The notes: generated from the sequence alone by a model not told the origin. DNA of 64,000 bases from Desulfosarcina widdelii (GCF_009688965.1 NZ_AP021875.1:6200001-6264000); one strand, 5' to 3'. Shown: positions 34,867 to 44,610, counted from the stretch's first letter. Program-made: numbers and translations.

Positions 34867-36624
34867 TCAGCGGCTGGCCCAGGCCTGGCTGCGGTTTCTA
34901 AATTTTCGCGTCAACAGGCCGTACCCGATACGGACCACCAGGTTGGTCAGCAGAATCAGGATGGACATGGCACAGGCGGGCGCCACGTCACCGGCGTCGT
35001 CCATATTGGCGACGGCCACAGATGCCAGGGGAAGATCCGCCGAGTAGAGAAAGATGACCGCCGATACGGTAGCCATGGAGTTAACAAAGTAGTACATGCC
35101 GATCTCAAAGATGGCAGGGATGCAGACGGGCACCGTCACCCGTGCAAAGGTCTTGGTGAAGGGGACGCCCATGGATTCACTGACCGTCTCGAATTCGCGG
35201 TCGAGCTGTTTGAGGGCCGTGGTGGCAGTGAGAAAACTGACCGAGAAGAAGTGAACGATATTGCTGATCACCAGGATGGCCATGGAGGCATAAACGAAAT
35301 TGAACGGGTTGGGGATATACAGGCTACCTACCTGCCAGCCCAGGGCATTGAAAAAGAAGATGTAGGCCAATCCGATGACCAGGCCGGGAAGGGCCAGCGG
35401 AAGAATGGAGAGAAAATAGGCGGTTTGGCGCAGGCTGTTCATCTGGCGCGTTTTTTCGATCAGGTAGGCCGCGCAGAAAGTAATGGCCGTGCCGAAAATG
35501 GCGGAGTACAGGCTCATTCGGATGCTGTTGAAAAAAGCGCTATACCCGCCGCCTCCCATTTTCGTAAAATTGTAGTGCCAGAATCCCAAAGTCAGTTTGT
35601 AAGGCCATACTTGAATCAGGGAAGCATAAGCCGCCGTGAGGTAAAAGCCGATAATCAAAAAGACGATCAATCCGCAGAAGCCCAGATACAGACGGTCCCG
35701 CAGCGGTTGCGGCTGGGGCACCAGGGGGACCGATTTGGCGGCGATCAGGGCCACCTGTTTTCTTTGCACGATGCGATCGACGATAAAGGCGATCACCGTA
35801 GGGATCAGCAGAACGACGCTGACTACGGCCCCCATGGTGAAGTTCTGCTGACCGATCACCTGCTTGTAGATGTCCGTCGCCAGAATGTTATAGTTGCCGC
35901 CGACAACCTTGGGTGCTCCGAAATCGGTGAACGCAAGGATGAAGCAGACAAATACGGCGCTGAGCAGTCCATAGCGGACACCCGGCAGGGTCACCGTAAA
36001 GAAAGTCCGCATCCTGCCGGCTCCCAGGGATTCGGCGGCTTCGTAAAGGCGGGCGTCGGTCATGGTCAGGGCAATGGAAAGAATCAGCACCGCCTGGGGA
36101 AAAGTGAACAGGACTTCGGAGATGATGATGCCCACCGGGCCGTACAGATCGATGTCGATGCCTGGCAGGGCGCCGAAGAAACCGCGGGTGATCAACCCCT
36201 TGCGACCGAAGAGATATACCAGGGCGATCCCGTTGAGCAGGGTCGGGGCAAACAGGGGCATCATGGCCAGCGCTTTGAAAAATCCTTTGGCCGCGATGGT
36301 GGTCCGCGTCAGGGCATAGGCGAACAGGAAGCCGATAGTGACGGAGATGGCTGTCGTAACGGTGGATACGAACAGGCTGTTGTAGAGCGAATAAAAAAGT
36401 GCCGGTGTGCTGAAGTAGGTAATGTAGTTGGCCAGACCGACGAATTGGCCATCGGCGTCGTTGAAGCTCTTGGACAGCAGTTGAAACAGCGGCAAAACAA
36501 CGACGACAGCCATCCAGATGCATAAGAGCAGGATCAGCAATCGCTTGATCCACAGTTCCCGGTCCAGTGAGGACCAGATGGACAGCGGCGGCAGGGTGTC
36601 GGCGGTGGTTGCGGATGTGTTCAT
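34867..36624 (-). CDS. 2-aminoethylphosphonate ABC transporter permease (two-domain)
   Basis: A 585-residue membrane protein in which two permease domains are fused, each with its own EAA-type loop (YEAAESLGAGRMRTFFTV in the first half and TVSESMGVPFTKTFARV in the second). About twelve hydrophobic segments are visible. Fused permeases of this length occur in the PhnU2-type 2-aminoethylphosphonate importers. It lies between the ATPase gene and phnX, which supports the substrate assignment. Confidence 0.88.
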   Translation of the reverse strand: MNTSATTADTLPPLSIWSSLDRELWIKRLLILLLCIWMAVVVVLPLFQLLSKSFNDADGQFVGLANYITYFSTPALFYSLYNSLFVSTVTTAISVTIGFLFAYALTRTTIAAKGFFKALAMMPLFAPTLLNGIALVYLFGRKGLITRGFFGALPGIDIDLYGPVGIIISEVLFTFPQAVLILSIALTMTDARLYEAAESLGAGRMRTFFTVTLPGVRYGLLSAVFVCFILAFTDFGAPKVVGGNYNILATDIYKQVIGQQNFTMGAVVSVVLLIPTVIAFIVDRIVQRKQVALIAAKSVPLVPQPQPLRDRLYLGFCGLIVFLIIGFYLTAAYASLIQVWPYKLTLGFWHYNFTKMGGGGYSAFFNSIRMSLYSAIFGTAITFCAAYLIEKTRQMNSLRQTAYFLSILPLALPGLVIGLAYIFFFNALGWQVGSLYIPNPFNFVYASMAILVISNIVHFFSVSFLTATTALKQLDREFETVSESMGVPFTKTFARVTVPVCIPAIFEIGMYYFVNSMATVSAVIFLYSADLPLASVAVANMDDAGDVAPACAMSILILLTNLVVRIGYGLLTRKFRNRSQAWASR

Positions 36625-36672
36625 AAGGGTTTTGTCTGTTTGTTTTTCTCTTTAAGGCCGGTTGGTTTCGTT

Positions 36673-36708
36673 CGATACCGATCCCGATACCGATACCGAT
36701 TTCGATTG
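36673..36708. repeat. Six tandem CGATNN hexamers
   Basis: Between the phosphonate permease and ATPase genes lies a run of six hexamers: CGATAC, CGATCC, CGATAC, CGATAC, CGATTT, CGATTG. It is a simple-sequence repeat in non-coding DNA and could vary in copy number between strains. A pyrimidine-rich tract (CTTCTTCTTCCCTCTTCAC) follows. Confidence 0.75.
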
Positions 36709-36739
36709 TGGTCCTTCTTCTTCCCTCTTCACTCGTCCC

Positions 36740-37843
36740 TCATCCATCGGTCACGGAATACACCCGCAGCCGATCGACAGGAAGATATACGGACAACGGT
36801 TTTTCCGGGACAATATCCAACCGCCGGACAGTCTCTGCGGGTACATCCGCCGTGATGGTGGCCGCCTTATCCAGCGTGGCGGGCCATGACAGGTCGATGC
36901 GAAAAAGGGAACCGCGGTATTCCATGCCCGCCACGCGGGTCTCCAGAAGGTTGATCGCCGTGGGATCATGCCGCAGCATGACATCTTCGGGGCGGATGGC
37001 GATGGTCACCCGGCTTCCGGCCGGCAGCCGGCTGGTGCCGTTCTCGCCAGTGACCGCAAAACGCGTCTTGCCGATACCGTAGACACCGCTGTCGATTTTC
37101 TCGGCCCCTTCGATGAAATTCATGGCTCCGATAAAATTGGCCACGAAAGGGGTTGCCGGTCTGTCGTACACTTGATTCGGACTTCCGTCCTGGACCAGAC
37201 GCCCCCGGTCGATCACCAGGATGCGGTCGGCCATGGTCAGAGCCTCTTCCTGGTCGTGGGTGACCATGATGGTGGTAATTCCCAGGCGCTGCTGAAGCTG
37301 CCGGATTTCGCTGCGCAGCTTGATCCTGACCTTGGCATCCAGGGCGGAAAGGGGTTCGTCCAGAAGGAGCAGATCCGGAGAGACGGCGATGGCGCGGGCC
37401 AGGGCCACACGCTGCTGCTGACCACCGGAGAGTTTGGCCGGATGCTTGCGCCCCATGCCCCGCAACCCCACAAGATCCAGCAGTCCGTCGACCTGCTGCC
37501 GGATATCCTGGCGGGATTTCCCCTGACTTCTCAAACCGTAGGCGATGTTTTCCCGGGCCGTGAGATTGGGAAACAGGGCGTAGGATTGAAAGACGATGCC
37601 GACATTGCGCTTGGATACCGGCAGTGCAGAGACATCCCGGTTTTCGATGAAGACCTTGCCCCGGGTCTGTTTCTCCAGTCCGGCCACCACCCGCAGCAAG
37701 GTGGTCTTGCCGCAGCCGCTGGGGCCGAGAATGGAGAGAAACTCACCGCGGCGGGCCTCGAAAGAGACGTCGGCCAGGGCCGTGAAATTTCCGAAGTTTT
37801 TGGAGACATCTCTCACCGTCAGGTAAACCGGGTTTGCATTCAT
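36740..37843 (-). CDS. 2-aminoethylphosphonate ABC transporter ATPase
   Basis: A 367-residue ABC ATPase with Walker A (GPSGCGKTT), signature (LSGGQQQR), Walker B (LLLLDEPLSALD), switch histidine (MVTHDQEEA) and a C-terminal TOBE domain. The ATG at 37843 starts the typical N-terminus; a GTG at 37900 is open but adds 19 unlike residues. It energises the two-domain permease downstream. The 115-bp gap to the permease gene contains the hexamer repeat. Confidence 0.88.
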   Translation of the reverse strand: MNANPVYLTVRDVSKNFGNFTALADVSFEARRGEFLSILGPSGCGKTTLLRVVAGLEKQTRGKVFIENRDVSALPVSKRNVGIVFQSYALFPNLTARENIAYGLRSQGKSRQDIRQQVDGLLDLVGLRGMGRKHPAKLSGGQQQRVALARAIAVSPDLLLLDEPLSALDAKVRIKLRSEIRQLQQRLGITTIMVTHDQEEALTMADRILVIDRGRLVQDGSPNQVYDRPATPFVANFIGAMNFIEGAEKIDSGVYGIGKTRFAVTGENGTSRLPAGSRVTIAIRPEDVMLRHDPTAINLLETRVAGMEYRGSLFRIDLSWPATLDKAATITADVPAETVRRLDIVPEKPLSVYLPVDRLRVYSVTDG

Positions 37844-37956
37844 GGTGGTTCGCTTTGGTTTCAGGTCCTTGGTTGGCTGCCGCTGATTGTGCAGGGACAC
37901 GGTGTGTCATGTCCCTGCATGGTCAGCGAATTAAAGTATACGAATCAGCTTTGACG

Positions 37957-38994
37957 CTATTTCGCATCGCTCTTGCCGTCATACCGTTTGGTCCACTCCG
38001 CCAGGATGCGCATCCGATTTTTGGCGGCCCAATTAAAATCATTGGCGATCAACTGGCCTTCGGGATCGGCGGGGAAGCCGTCAGGAATGGCAACGCCGGT
38101 GGCATAGGCGGTGACTGGATAGACCTGGGCATAGGCTTTCATGACCGGTTCGCTGATGGCCCAGTCCAGAAAGGTTTTGGCGGCGGGCTTGATGTTGGCT
38201 TTTTTAATCAGACAGTTGGCTTCCACATCCCAGCCGGAACCTTCCTCGGGAAAGACCGTCAGAACCGGTTCGCCCTTCTGCTTCTGCATGAAACCACGAT
38301 AGGCGAAGGAGATGCCGATAGCCACTTCACCGGCCCCGGCGAGCTTGCAGGGTTTGGACCCGGAGTGGGTGTAGCGGGCGATGTTCTCATGCAGTTTGTC
38401 CAGGTAAGCCCATCCTTTTTCCTCTCCCATGGTCTGCAGGATGGCGGATACGGTTAAAAAACCGGTGCCCGAAGAGGCCGGGTTGGGCATGGCCAGTTGG
38501 CCGCGGTAGACCGGGTCGAGCAGGTCGTTCAAGGATTTGGGGATCGGCAGATCCAGTGCCTTGCACTCGATGGTATTGACGCAAAATCCGGTCATCCAGG
38601 CTTTGATGCCAACCCAGTGAGGCGTCTTGTTGGTATCGCGCATTTTCGGGCGAACCTTTTCCAGTCCCTTGGGCGCGTAAGGTTCGACCATGCCGGCCTG
38701 GTCGCAGAGCATCAGACTGGTGGCGGCGGTGCCCCACACGACGTCGGCCTGGGGATTGTCTTTTTCGGCCAGCAGTTTGGCCGTGACGATGCCGGTGGAA
38801 TCGCGCACGATTTTGACCTCGATGTCCGGATGGGCTTTTTTGAAAAGATCCAGGTAAATGGGAATTTCGTCATCTTCCAGGGCCGTGTAAACGAGAAGCT
38901 CTTCAGCGAATGCACTGCCGATGCCTGCCAGGACGACAAACAGAAGCAGCGAACTCAGAACGATTCCAGCTTTCAGGGGCGTTTTTTTCATCAC
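37957..38994 (-). CDS. Periplasmic 2-aminoethylphosphonate-binding protein
   Basis: A 345-residue type 2 binding protein with a signal peptide (residues 1-30, ending GSAFA before [10 protein letters not shown]). The fold resembles iron(III)- and phosphonate-binding proteins, with [22 protein letters not shown] (shown in part) and [12 protein letters not shown]. Its position between the LysR gene and the phosphonate ATPase identifies it as the binding component of the importer. AAGGAGA precedes the ATG. Confidence 0.88.
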   Translation of the reverse strand: MMKKTPLKAGIVLSSLLLFVVLAGIGSAFAEELLVYTALEDDEIPIYLDLFKKAHPDIEVKIVRDSTGIVTAKLLAEKDNPQADVVWGTAATSLMLCDQAGMVEPYAPKGLEKVRPKMRDTNKTPHWVGIKAWMTGFCVNTIECKALDLPIPKSLNDLLDPVYRGQLAMPNPASSGTGFLTVSAILQTMGEEKGWAYLDKLHENIARYTHSGSKPCKLAGAGEVAIGISFAYRGFMQKQKGEPVLTVFPEEGSGWDVEANCLIKKANIKPAAKTFLDWAISEPVMKAYAQVYPVTAYATGVAIPDGFPADPEGQLIANDFNWAAKNRMRILAEWTKRYDGKSDAK

Positions 38995-39027
38995 AGTTCT
39001 CCTTAAGAATATTGGGTGGTTGAAACT

Positions 39028-39996
39028 TCACGGGTAAAGCGGACCTGCCGTGCGGCAGGCCGGCGAAGATAATCTTTCCACGGGTTGTGGGAACGTATTG
39101 GCCGCCGTTTTTGAAAAGAGGCGGCTGCGGTCAGACTTGATTTCCCTGACGACATCGAAAAACGCCTGGATCGGGCGCAAATGTTCGAATTCCGGCAGGC
39201 AGACCACAAACTGCCGGGCGGACAGATCCAGGTCCGTTATCCGAACTCCGGTCAGTCTCGGGTCGTGGATATACTCATCCTCAAGGGCGATGCCGAAACC
39301 GATGCCGGCGGCTACCGCTTCTTTCATGGCCTCCCACGAATCGAGTTCCATCACGACCTGCGGATGGATGTCCCGGCGGTTCAACCGCTGGTTGAATATC
39401 TGTCGGGTCATGGAACCGGCGTGACGGGCCACCATCTGCCGGCCGTTCAATTCCGCGGCCTCGATTGACGGACGCCGGGCCCAGGGGTGATCCATGGAGA
39501 TAAACAATACGATAGATTGATCGCTGTAAGTGAAATTGACCAGCCGATCATCGGGAGCGACGCCGGTAATTTCAGCCAGGTCCAGGCGGCAGGCAATGAC
39601 ATCTTCGACAAGATTGATCGAATCGCCGATTTTGGCCTTGACCTGAATACCGGGATACCTCTCCATGAACACGGCCAACAGCTCCATGACCAGGTAATGG
39701 CAGCTCAATCCGATGGTCAGACGCCCATTGCGCAGTTCGCCGGCAGAAGTAAGGGATTCCTCAAAATCGTCGATCAGTCCCAGGATTTTTCTGGCTTTAA
39801 GCACCAATTCCTTTCCCAGGCTGCTGAATTCGAGGTGCCGCCCGCATCGCCAGAACAGTTTGACTCCGTGCTGGTCCTGGAGTTTGCGCAGTTGGATGGA
39901 CACCGCCGGTTGGGTAAGACCGAGCCGGTCGGCCGCGCCCGAAAAAGAGCCGGTCTGTTCCAATGCATCCAGTGCTTTGAGCTGGTTCAAGTTCAA
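39028..39996 (-). CDS. LysR-family regulator of the aminoethylphosphonate operon
   Basis: A 322-residue LysR regulator. The winged helix (LNQLKALDALEQTGSFSGAA then DRLGLTQPAVSIQLRKL) is at the N-terminus and the co-inducer domain follows. The start is a TTG with GGAAG 8 bases upstream, giving a normal family N-terminus. LysR proteins of this type accompany phnW-phnX clusters. It is transcribed in the same direction as the operon and stops 33 bases before the binding-protein gene, so it is probably its first gene. Confidence 0.9.
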   Translation of the reverse strand: MNLNQLKALDALEQTGSFSGAADRLGLTQPAVSIQLRKLQDQHGVKLFWRCGRHLEFSSLGKELVLKARKILGLIDDFEESLTSAGELRNGRLTIGLSCHYLVMELLAVFMERYPGIQVKAKIGDSINLVEDVIACRLDLAEITGVAPDDRLVNFTYSDQSIVLFISMDHPWARRPSIEAAELNGRQMVARHAGSMTRQIFNQRLNRRDIHPQVVMELDSWEAMKEAVAAGIGFGIALEDEYIHDPRLTGVRITDLDLSARQFVVCLPEFEHLRPIQAFFDVVREIKSDRSRLFSKTAANTFPQPVERLSSPACRTAGPLYP

Positions 39997-40082
39997 CGAA
40001 AAACACTTCCGCTTTAAGAATGATGATGGAAGATAGATAACGCTAATAGGAGAGAGTTTACCGTCGGCGGATTGAGAATTGA

Positions 40083-40110
40083 TTAGGAAACGGTTAGATT
40101 TCGATTAACG
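40083..40110 (-). promoter_or_regulatory. Pho-box-like triple repeat before the phosphonate operon
   Basis: On the plus strand TTAGG at 40083, TTAGA at 40094 and TTAAC at 40105 are spaced by exactly 11 bases. Read on the minus strand, toward the LysR gene, these become TTAAT, CTAAC and CTAAT units. The distance to the LysR start is about 90 bases. This suggests phosphate-starvation control of phosphonate use. Confidence 0.6.
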
Positions 40111-40152
40111 AAATTTAGCTTAGACTAGGGAAGGCTTAATTACATTTATAAT

Positions 40153-40860
40153 TCATCTGTCCAGTCGTGTGACCACCGTCATTGGCGATCCCGGCGGTCC
40201 GCTGGGCCCTTCGAAGCGCTGGAAGATTCCCCGGGGCAGGGTAAACCAGTAATCGCTTTTCCAGAAAGGAGCCAGCATGCCGGTGGTCCGCAGGCGGATG
40301 TGCTGCAATTTTTTCTGGTTTTCTTCGGACGCGACGGTTTCGATTTCTTTTTTAACGGCTTTGATTTTGTGCGGGGTCAGGGTGTCGGGCCGGATGGTCC
40401 AGAATACGCGATGTGAATCGTTGGAGGCAATCAGTCCGCGTAGGGAGAGAGAAGTGGCCTGGTACCAGGGGGCGTCGTCGATGTCTAATCGTTGATGAAT
40501 CGGTTCCCCCTTGAACCGGCCCTTGATCACGATGGTGTCTTCACTGCGTTCGGCGACGAAATCGGTTCCGTCGGCTGTATCGGTCACCTGCCAGCGGATG
40601 GTTCGGTAGCCGGAGCCTGTTGTTGTTACATGGCGCTCCGTGGGGGATGTGTAGGTGAGGATCAGGGTGTCGCCCCGGGTCAGGTGCCAGCAGACTTCCT
40701 CGGAGGTCGTTCCGGTCACTTCCCGGTAGTGATGGATTTCTTCATCGGTCATGGGCATGGCGGGTGCCGCCGCGGCAATCGGCACCAGAACAAAAACGGC
40801 CAGCAGGATCGGCGCCCATACCAGTATCGCGAGTCTGGAAAGGTTTTTTTGCAGCTTCAT
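40153..40860 (-). CDS. Secreted hypothetical protein
   Basis: A 235-residue protein with an N-terminal hydrophobic segment (residues 9-33, ending AAAAPAMP) that is a signal peptide or membrane anchor. The rest is a beta-rich soluble domain with WHLTRGDTLILTYTSPTER and TGSGYRTIRWQVTDTADGTD (20 residues shown). I do not recognise the family. It is divergent from polyphosphate kinase across 155 bp that contain a Pho-box-like repeat oriented toward the kinase. Confidence 0.65.
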   Translation of the reverse strand: MKLQKNLSRLAILVWAPILLAVFVLVPIAAAAPAMPMTDEEIHHYREVTGTTSEEVCWHLTRGDTLILTYTSPTERHVTTTGSGYRTIRWQVTDTADGTDFVAERSEDTIVIKGRFKGEPIHQRLDIDDAPWYQATSLSLRGLIASNDSHRVFWTIRPDTLTPHKIKAVKKEIETVASEENQKKLQHIRLRTTGMLAPFWKSDYWFTLPRGIFQRFEGPSGPPGSPMTVVTRLDR

Positions 40861-40921
40861 GGTGCCGCCCGTACCATATTCGCACCGTCTTTAGAAGGCT
40901 TTTGGCGTCTCCTTTGTGTTC

Positions 40922-40939
40922 CTAACGCAATTCTAACAT
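40922..40939 (+). promoter_or_regulatory. Pho-box-like repeat before polyphosphate kinase
   Basis: CTAACGCAATTCTAACATG contains two CTAAC units exactly 11 bases apart, on the coding strand of ppk and 77 bases before its start. It is the cleanest two-unit member of the repeat family in this window. Confidence 0.6.
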
Positions 40940-41015
40940 GCGGCCCGTATGGTTCCATAATTACGGTTTTGAAATCGAACATGGAAAATATTAACCGCAG
41001 TTGAGAATCGACACC

Positions 41016-43190
41016 ATGAGCGAGACGGTGAGGGCATTGACAGGCAAATGGGATGCGATGGAAATCAGCAGCGATGTGGGCAGGGACAAGCCCGGTCGGT
41101 TCATCAACCGGGAGTTGTCCTGGCTCGAATTCAATCGACGGGTGTACGAAGAGGCCATGAACCCGTCGCACCCGCTGCTCGAACGGCTGCGCTTCCTCTC
41201 CATATCGGCCAGCAATCTGGATGAATTTTTCATGGTCCGCGTGGCCGGCCTCAAAGGCCAGGTGGCTTCCCGCGTCCGGGGGGTCAACCCGGATAAGATG
41301 ACACCGGCCCAGCAGTTGCGCGCCATCGCCGAAAAGGTGTCGGAGCTGGCAGCTGACCAGCACGACTGCTTCGAACAACTGCTGGTGGAAATGAGTAAAA
41401 ATGGCATCCGGGTGGTGGACCCCGAGCAGCTTTCCGAATACGAAAAGAAGTGGCTGGCTACACAGTTCCGGAGAAATATTTTCCCCATATTGAGCCCCAT
41501 TGCCGTGGATCCGGCGCACCCGTTCCCCTTTATCCCCAACCTGGGATTCGGCCTCGTTCTGGAACTTGAAAGCGATACGCAAGAAGAGAATCTCGTAGCC
41601 CTGGTTATACTGCCGGCCCAATTGGATCGCTTCATCCGCCTGCCCGGTAACACCATCCGCTTTATCGCCCTTGAAAAAGTCGTGCTGATGTTTCTCGACC
41701 TGTTGTTCCCGTCCTTCAAGTTGATTTCAAGCGGCATCTTTCGCGTCATCCGGGACAGCGAGATGGAGATCGACGAGGAGGCCGAAGACCTGGTGCGCAC
41801 CTTCGAGAGTGCCCTTAAGCGAAGGCGGCGGGGCAGCGTGGTTCGCCTTACTGTGGACGACGCCATTTCGGACGATCTGCTTTATTTTATTCAGGCGCAG
41901 TTGGACGTTTCCAAGCATGACGTCTTCTGCTTCAAGGGCATGATCGGGCTCGCGGATATCGCCGAACTGGTGATCGACGAACGGCCCGACCTTCTTTTTC
42001 CACCCTACGAAGCGCGATTCCCCGAGCGCATCCGGGACTACGGCGGAGACTGCCTGGCGGCCATCCAGGCCAAGGATATCCTGGTTCACCATCCTTATGA
42101 GAGTTTTGACGTGGTTGTCCAGTTTCTGCGGCAGGCCAGCAAGGACAAGAATGTGGTGGCCATCCGTCAGACCCTCTACCGCACCAGTGAGGACTCGCCC
42201 ATTGTCAATGCACTGGTGGAGGCGGCCGAGGCCGGTAAAAGCGTCACCGCCATGGTCGAACTCAAGGCCCGTTTCGATGAGGAGGCCAACATCGGCATCG
42301 CCAGAAAACTGGAGCGCAGCGGCGCCCAGGTGGTCTTCGGGTTCATGGAATACAAAACCCACGCCAAACTCTCCCTGGTGGTGAGAAGAGAAGGCGACAC
42401 GCTCAAATCCTATGCCCACTTGGGAACCGGCAACTACCATCCCGTGACGGCCAGGATCTACACGGACCTCTCTTATTTTACCTGCGATCCGGATATCTGT
42501 GACGATGTATTGCAGATCTTCAATTTCATGACGGGCTACGCCAAGCCCCCCAACCTGAAAAAAGTGGTGATCTCGCCGCTCAACCTGCGATCCTTCCTCA
42601 TGGCCAGAATCGAAGACGAGATCGAGCATGCCCGAGCCGGTCGGGCGGCGGGCATATGGGTGAAGGTCAACTCGCTGGTCGATTCGGAAATTATCGACGC
42701 CCTCTATCGGGCCTCCCAGGCCGGGGTGATCGTCAAAATCGTGGCCAGGGGAATCTGCAACTTGCGGCCCCAGGTGCCCGGCCTGTCCGACAATATCGAG
42801 GTTAAATCCATTGCGGGCCGATTCCTGGAGCATTCCCGCATCGCCTGTTTTGGCAACGGCCAGGAACTGCCGTCCCCCAAGGCCAAGGTCTACATCTCTT
42901 CCGCCGATTGGATGCCGCGCAACATCGACCGGCGGATCGAATCGCTGGTGGTCATCGACAACCCCACGGTGCATCAACAGGTGCTGAATCAGATCATGGT
43001 GGCGAACCTGCGGGACAACGAACAGAGCTGGACCCTCCAGCCGGAAGGCAGCTACCGGCGCTGCACCGTGGATGGGGAATCGTTCAACGCACACCAGTTT
43101 TTCATGACCAACCCCAGCCTTTCCGGCCGGGGGTCGGCCCTCACTCCCGGTCGCTCCAAACGCAAAAAAAAGTCCAAGGCCAAGAAATGA
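41016..43190 (+). CDS. ppk1: Polyphosphate kinase 1
   Basis: A 724-residue Ppk1 with all four domains. The N-terminal domain starts [19 protein letters not shown]. The two catalytic histidines lie 19 residues apart in [10 protein letters not shown] and [10 protein letters not shown], as in the family. The enzyme polymerises the gamma-phosphate of ATP into inorganic polyphosphate. The ATG at 41016 is preferred over a TTG at 41001. The C-terminus is lysine-rich ([10 protein letters not shown]). Its stop overlaps the start of a SixA-like gene. Confidence 0.96.
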   Translation: MSETVRALTGKWDAMEISSDVGRDKPGRFINRELSWLEFNRRVYEEAMNPSHPLLERLRFLSISASNLDEFFMVRVAGLKGQVASRVRGVNPDKMTPAQQLRAIAEKVSELAADQHDCFEQLLVEMSKNGIRVVDPEQLSEYEKKWLATQFRRNIFPILSPIAVDPAHPFPFIPNLGFGLVLELESDTQEENLVALVILPAQLDRFIRLPGNTIRFIALEKVVLMFLDLLFPSFKLISSGIFRVIRDSEMEIDEEAEDLVRTFESALKRRRRGSVVRLTVDDAISDDLLYFIQAQLDVSKHDVFCFKGMIGLADIAELVIDERPDLLFPPYEARFPERIRDYGGDCLAAIQAKDILVHHPYESFDVVVQFLRQASKDKNVVAIRQTLYRTSEDSPIVNALVEAAEAGKSVTAMVELKARFDEEANIGIARKLERSGAQVVFGFMEYKTHAKLSLVVRREGDTLKSYAHLGTGNYHPVTARIYTDLSYFTCDPDICDDVLQIFNFMTGYAKPPNLKKVVISPLNLRSFLMARIEDEIEHARAGRAAGIWVKVNSLVDSEIIDALYRASQAGVIVKIVARGICNLRPQVPGLSDNIEVKSIAGRFLEHSRIACFGNGQELPSPKAKVYISSADWMPRNIDRRIESLVVIDNPTVHQQVLNQIMVANLRDNEQSWTLQPEGSYRRCTVDGESFNAHQFFMTNPSLSGRGSALTPGRSKRKKKSKAKK

Positions 43191-43687
43191 AAACTTTGTT
43201 CCTGGTTCGCCATGCCAAATCCAGTTGGAAAGACCCCCGGCTGAGCGATCATCAGCGCCCCTTGAACAAACGCGGCAAAAAAGCCGCTTCGGAAATGGCC
43301 CGGCGGTTGAAACGCCTGGGTGTGAAACCCGATGTCATCGTCAGCAGCGACGCCCGCCGCGCCCTTGATACGGCAGCCGCCATGGCCGAAGGACTGGGTT
43401 TGTCAAAAGAGGTCGTCCGGCCGATGCCCGAACTGTATGGCGCCGCATCGAAGGAGATCCTGGAGATCGTCCTGCGGTTCGACGACAACTGGCAGCAGGT
43501 GATGGTGGTGGGGCACAACCCCGGATTTACCGAACTGGCCAACCGGTTCTATCCCCACTTCATTGCTAACGTTCCCACCGCAGGTGTGGTTGAACTGCGA
43601 TTCGACGCACCGTCCTGGCGGCATATCCGTCGGGACAACCTCGAATTCAGCCGGTTTGATTTTCCGAAAAACAAGGAATCGGGCTGA
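43187..43687 (+). CDS. sixA: SixA-like phosphohistidine phosphatase
   Basis: A 166-residue histidine phosphatase. The catalytic RHG-type motif is [13 protein letters not shown], with further conserved parts [11 protein letters not shown] and [11 protein letters not shown]. In Escherichia coli SixA removes phosphate from histidine phosphotransfer proteins, including NPr. The ATG overlaps the ppk1 stop (ATGA), so the two are translated together; this raises the possibility that it acts on the phosphohistidine intermediate of Ppk1, which is inference only. Confidence 0.88.
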   Translation: MKTLFLVRHAKSSWKDPRLSDHQRPLNKRGKKAASEMARRLKRLGVKPDVIVSSDARRALDTAAAMAEGLGLSKEVVRPMPELYGAASKEILEIVLRFDDNWQQVMVVGHNPGFTELANRFYPHFIANVPTAGVVELRFDAPSWRHIRRDNLEFSRFDFPKNKESG

Positions 43688-43794
43688 AGTGCCGGCGCTT
43701 AAAAAAACTGATCCATTGATTGCAGGGATTTTGATGGTTATTTTTCTCCTTTATAGCGATTAGCATTTTGTAAAACAATACTCGCAACAAACGG

Positions 43795-43818
43795 CTTTCG
43801 GCTGCCAGCAGCCGAAAG
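43795..43818 (+). repeat. Perfect inverted repeat before a short gene
   Basis: CTTTCGGCTGC and GCAGCCGAAAG are perfect inverses separated by CA. The structure ends 13 bases before the ATG of the next small gene. No T-run follows, so it is not a standard terminator; it could mark the 3' end of the ppk1-sixA message or influence translation of the next gene. Confidence 0.6.
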
Positions 43819-43831
43819 AAAGCGAGGCCTT

Positions 43832-44014
43832 ATGGACAAGAAACTGAAAAGTAAATCCCTGTGTAAATGGAAAAAGGAAGATGTCAAACAAAACGGGGAG
43901 GAACTGATTGATATTTTGAGCCATTCCAAGTTTTTTTGCGAAAAATGCCTGCGTTCCTCCCGGTTGAAAGGCACCTTGTGCAAACCGGAAAAACTGGACC
44001 GAATGGTCGAATGA
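43832..44014 (+). CDS. Small cysteine-containing basic protein
   Basis: A 60-residue protein, lysine-rich at the start (MDKKLKSKSLCKWKKED) with four cysteines including the pair FFCEKCLRSSR and a later KGTLCKPE. The cysteine spacing could hold a metal or a disulfide. GCGAGG lies just before the ATG. It is not recognised. It stands between sixA and the helix-hairpin-helix protein, and its basic nature suggests nucleic acid or polyphosphate contact. Confidence 0.6.
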   Translation: MDKKLKSKSLCKWKKEDVKQNGEELIDILSHSKFFCEKCLRSSRLKGTLCKPEKLDRMVE

Positions 44015-44103
44015 GGTTGCCCGACCTCTTCTGCCGATCGGTGTTGCCAATCCCCGTGCTTTTTTGCTGAAGGGCACTTACCCACTTAATGAAAGGATTT
44101 TTC

Positions 44104-44496
44104 ATGCCCGCTTCTTTGCTTGAGGTGAAAGGCATCGGCCCGGCCTCCGTAGAACAACTGGAGGCTGCCGGTGTTGCCACCGTTAAACAACTGGCTGTGG
44201 CCACAATCGAACAACTGACGGCCGTTCCCGGTTTTGGCGGCATCCGGGCCAAACAGATTATCGACAATGCCCGGCAATTGACTGCAGCGGTGGCAGCCGC
44301 GGCGCCTGCCACCCAGCCGGCTGTGGGCAAAAAGGAAAAAACCTCTAAAAAGAAAGTCGTGAAAAAGAAAGCAAAGAAGACCAAAGAGAAAAAGGCCAAG
44401 TCCAAAAAGGAGAAGGAAAAAAAGGATAAAAAGGAGAAGAAGGGCAAGAAAAAAGAAGAGAAAAACAAATCGAAAAAGAAAGCCAAGAAGAAGTAA
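44104..44496 (+). CDS. Helix-hairpin-helix protein with lysine-rich tail
   Basis: A 130-residue protein in two parts. Residues 1-65 contain two helix-hairpin-helix units (LEVKGIGPASVEQLEAAG and LTAVPGFGGIRAKQIIDNA), a DNA-binding fold. Residues 75-130 are almost entirely lysine with glutamate and serine, like histone H1 tails or the KKxK tails of bacterial nucleoid proteins. AAAGGA lies 9 bases before the ATG at 44104. The protein probably binds DNA without sequence preference; lysine tails can also bind polyphosphate, and ppk1 is close by. Confidence 0.8.
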   Translation: MPASLLEVKGIGPASVEQLEAAGVATVKQLAVATIEQLTAVPGFGGIRAKQIIDNARQLTAAVAAAAPATQPAVGKKEKTSKKKVVKKKAKKTKEKKAKSKKEKEKKDKKEKKGKKKEEKNKSKKKAKKK

Positions 44497-44610
44497 GTTC
44501 TAAAAAAGCAGGGCCAGATTTTCCATCCGCAAATAAGCGTTTGGTTCCTTTGGGAAAAATCTGTTTGGTTTTAACGGGTGTCGAGAATGACCTTTTCAGA
44601 ATAGCAGATT

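Noticed and set aside
41727-43094. 455-codon minus-strand open frame opposite ppk1
   Set aside because: It mirrors the polyphosphate kinase coding strand and has no ribosome site or recognisable motif.
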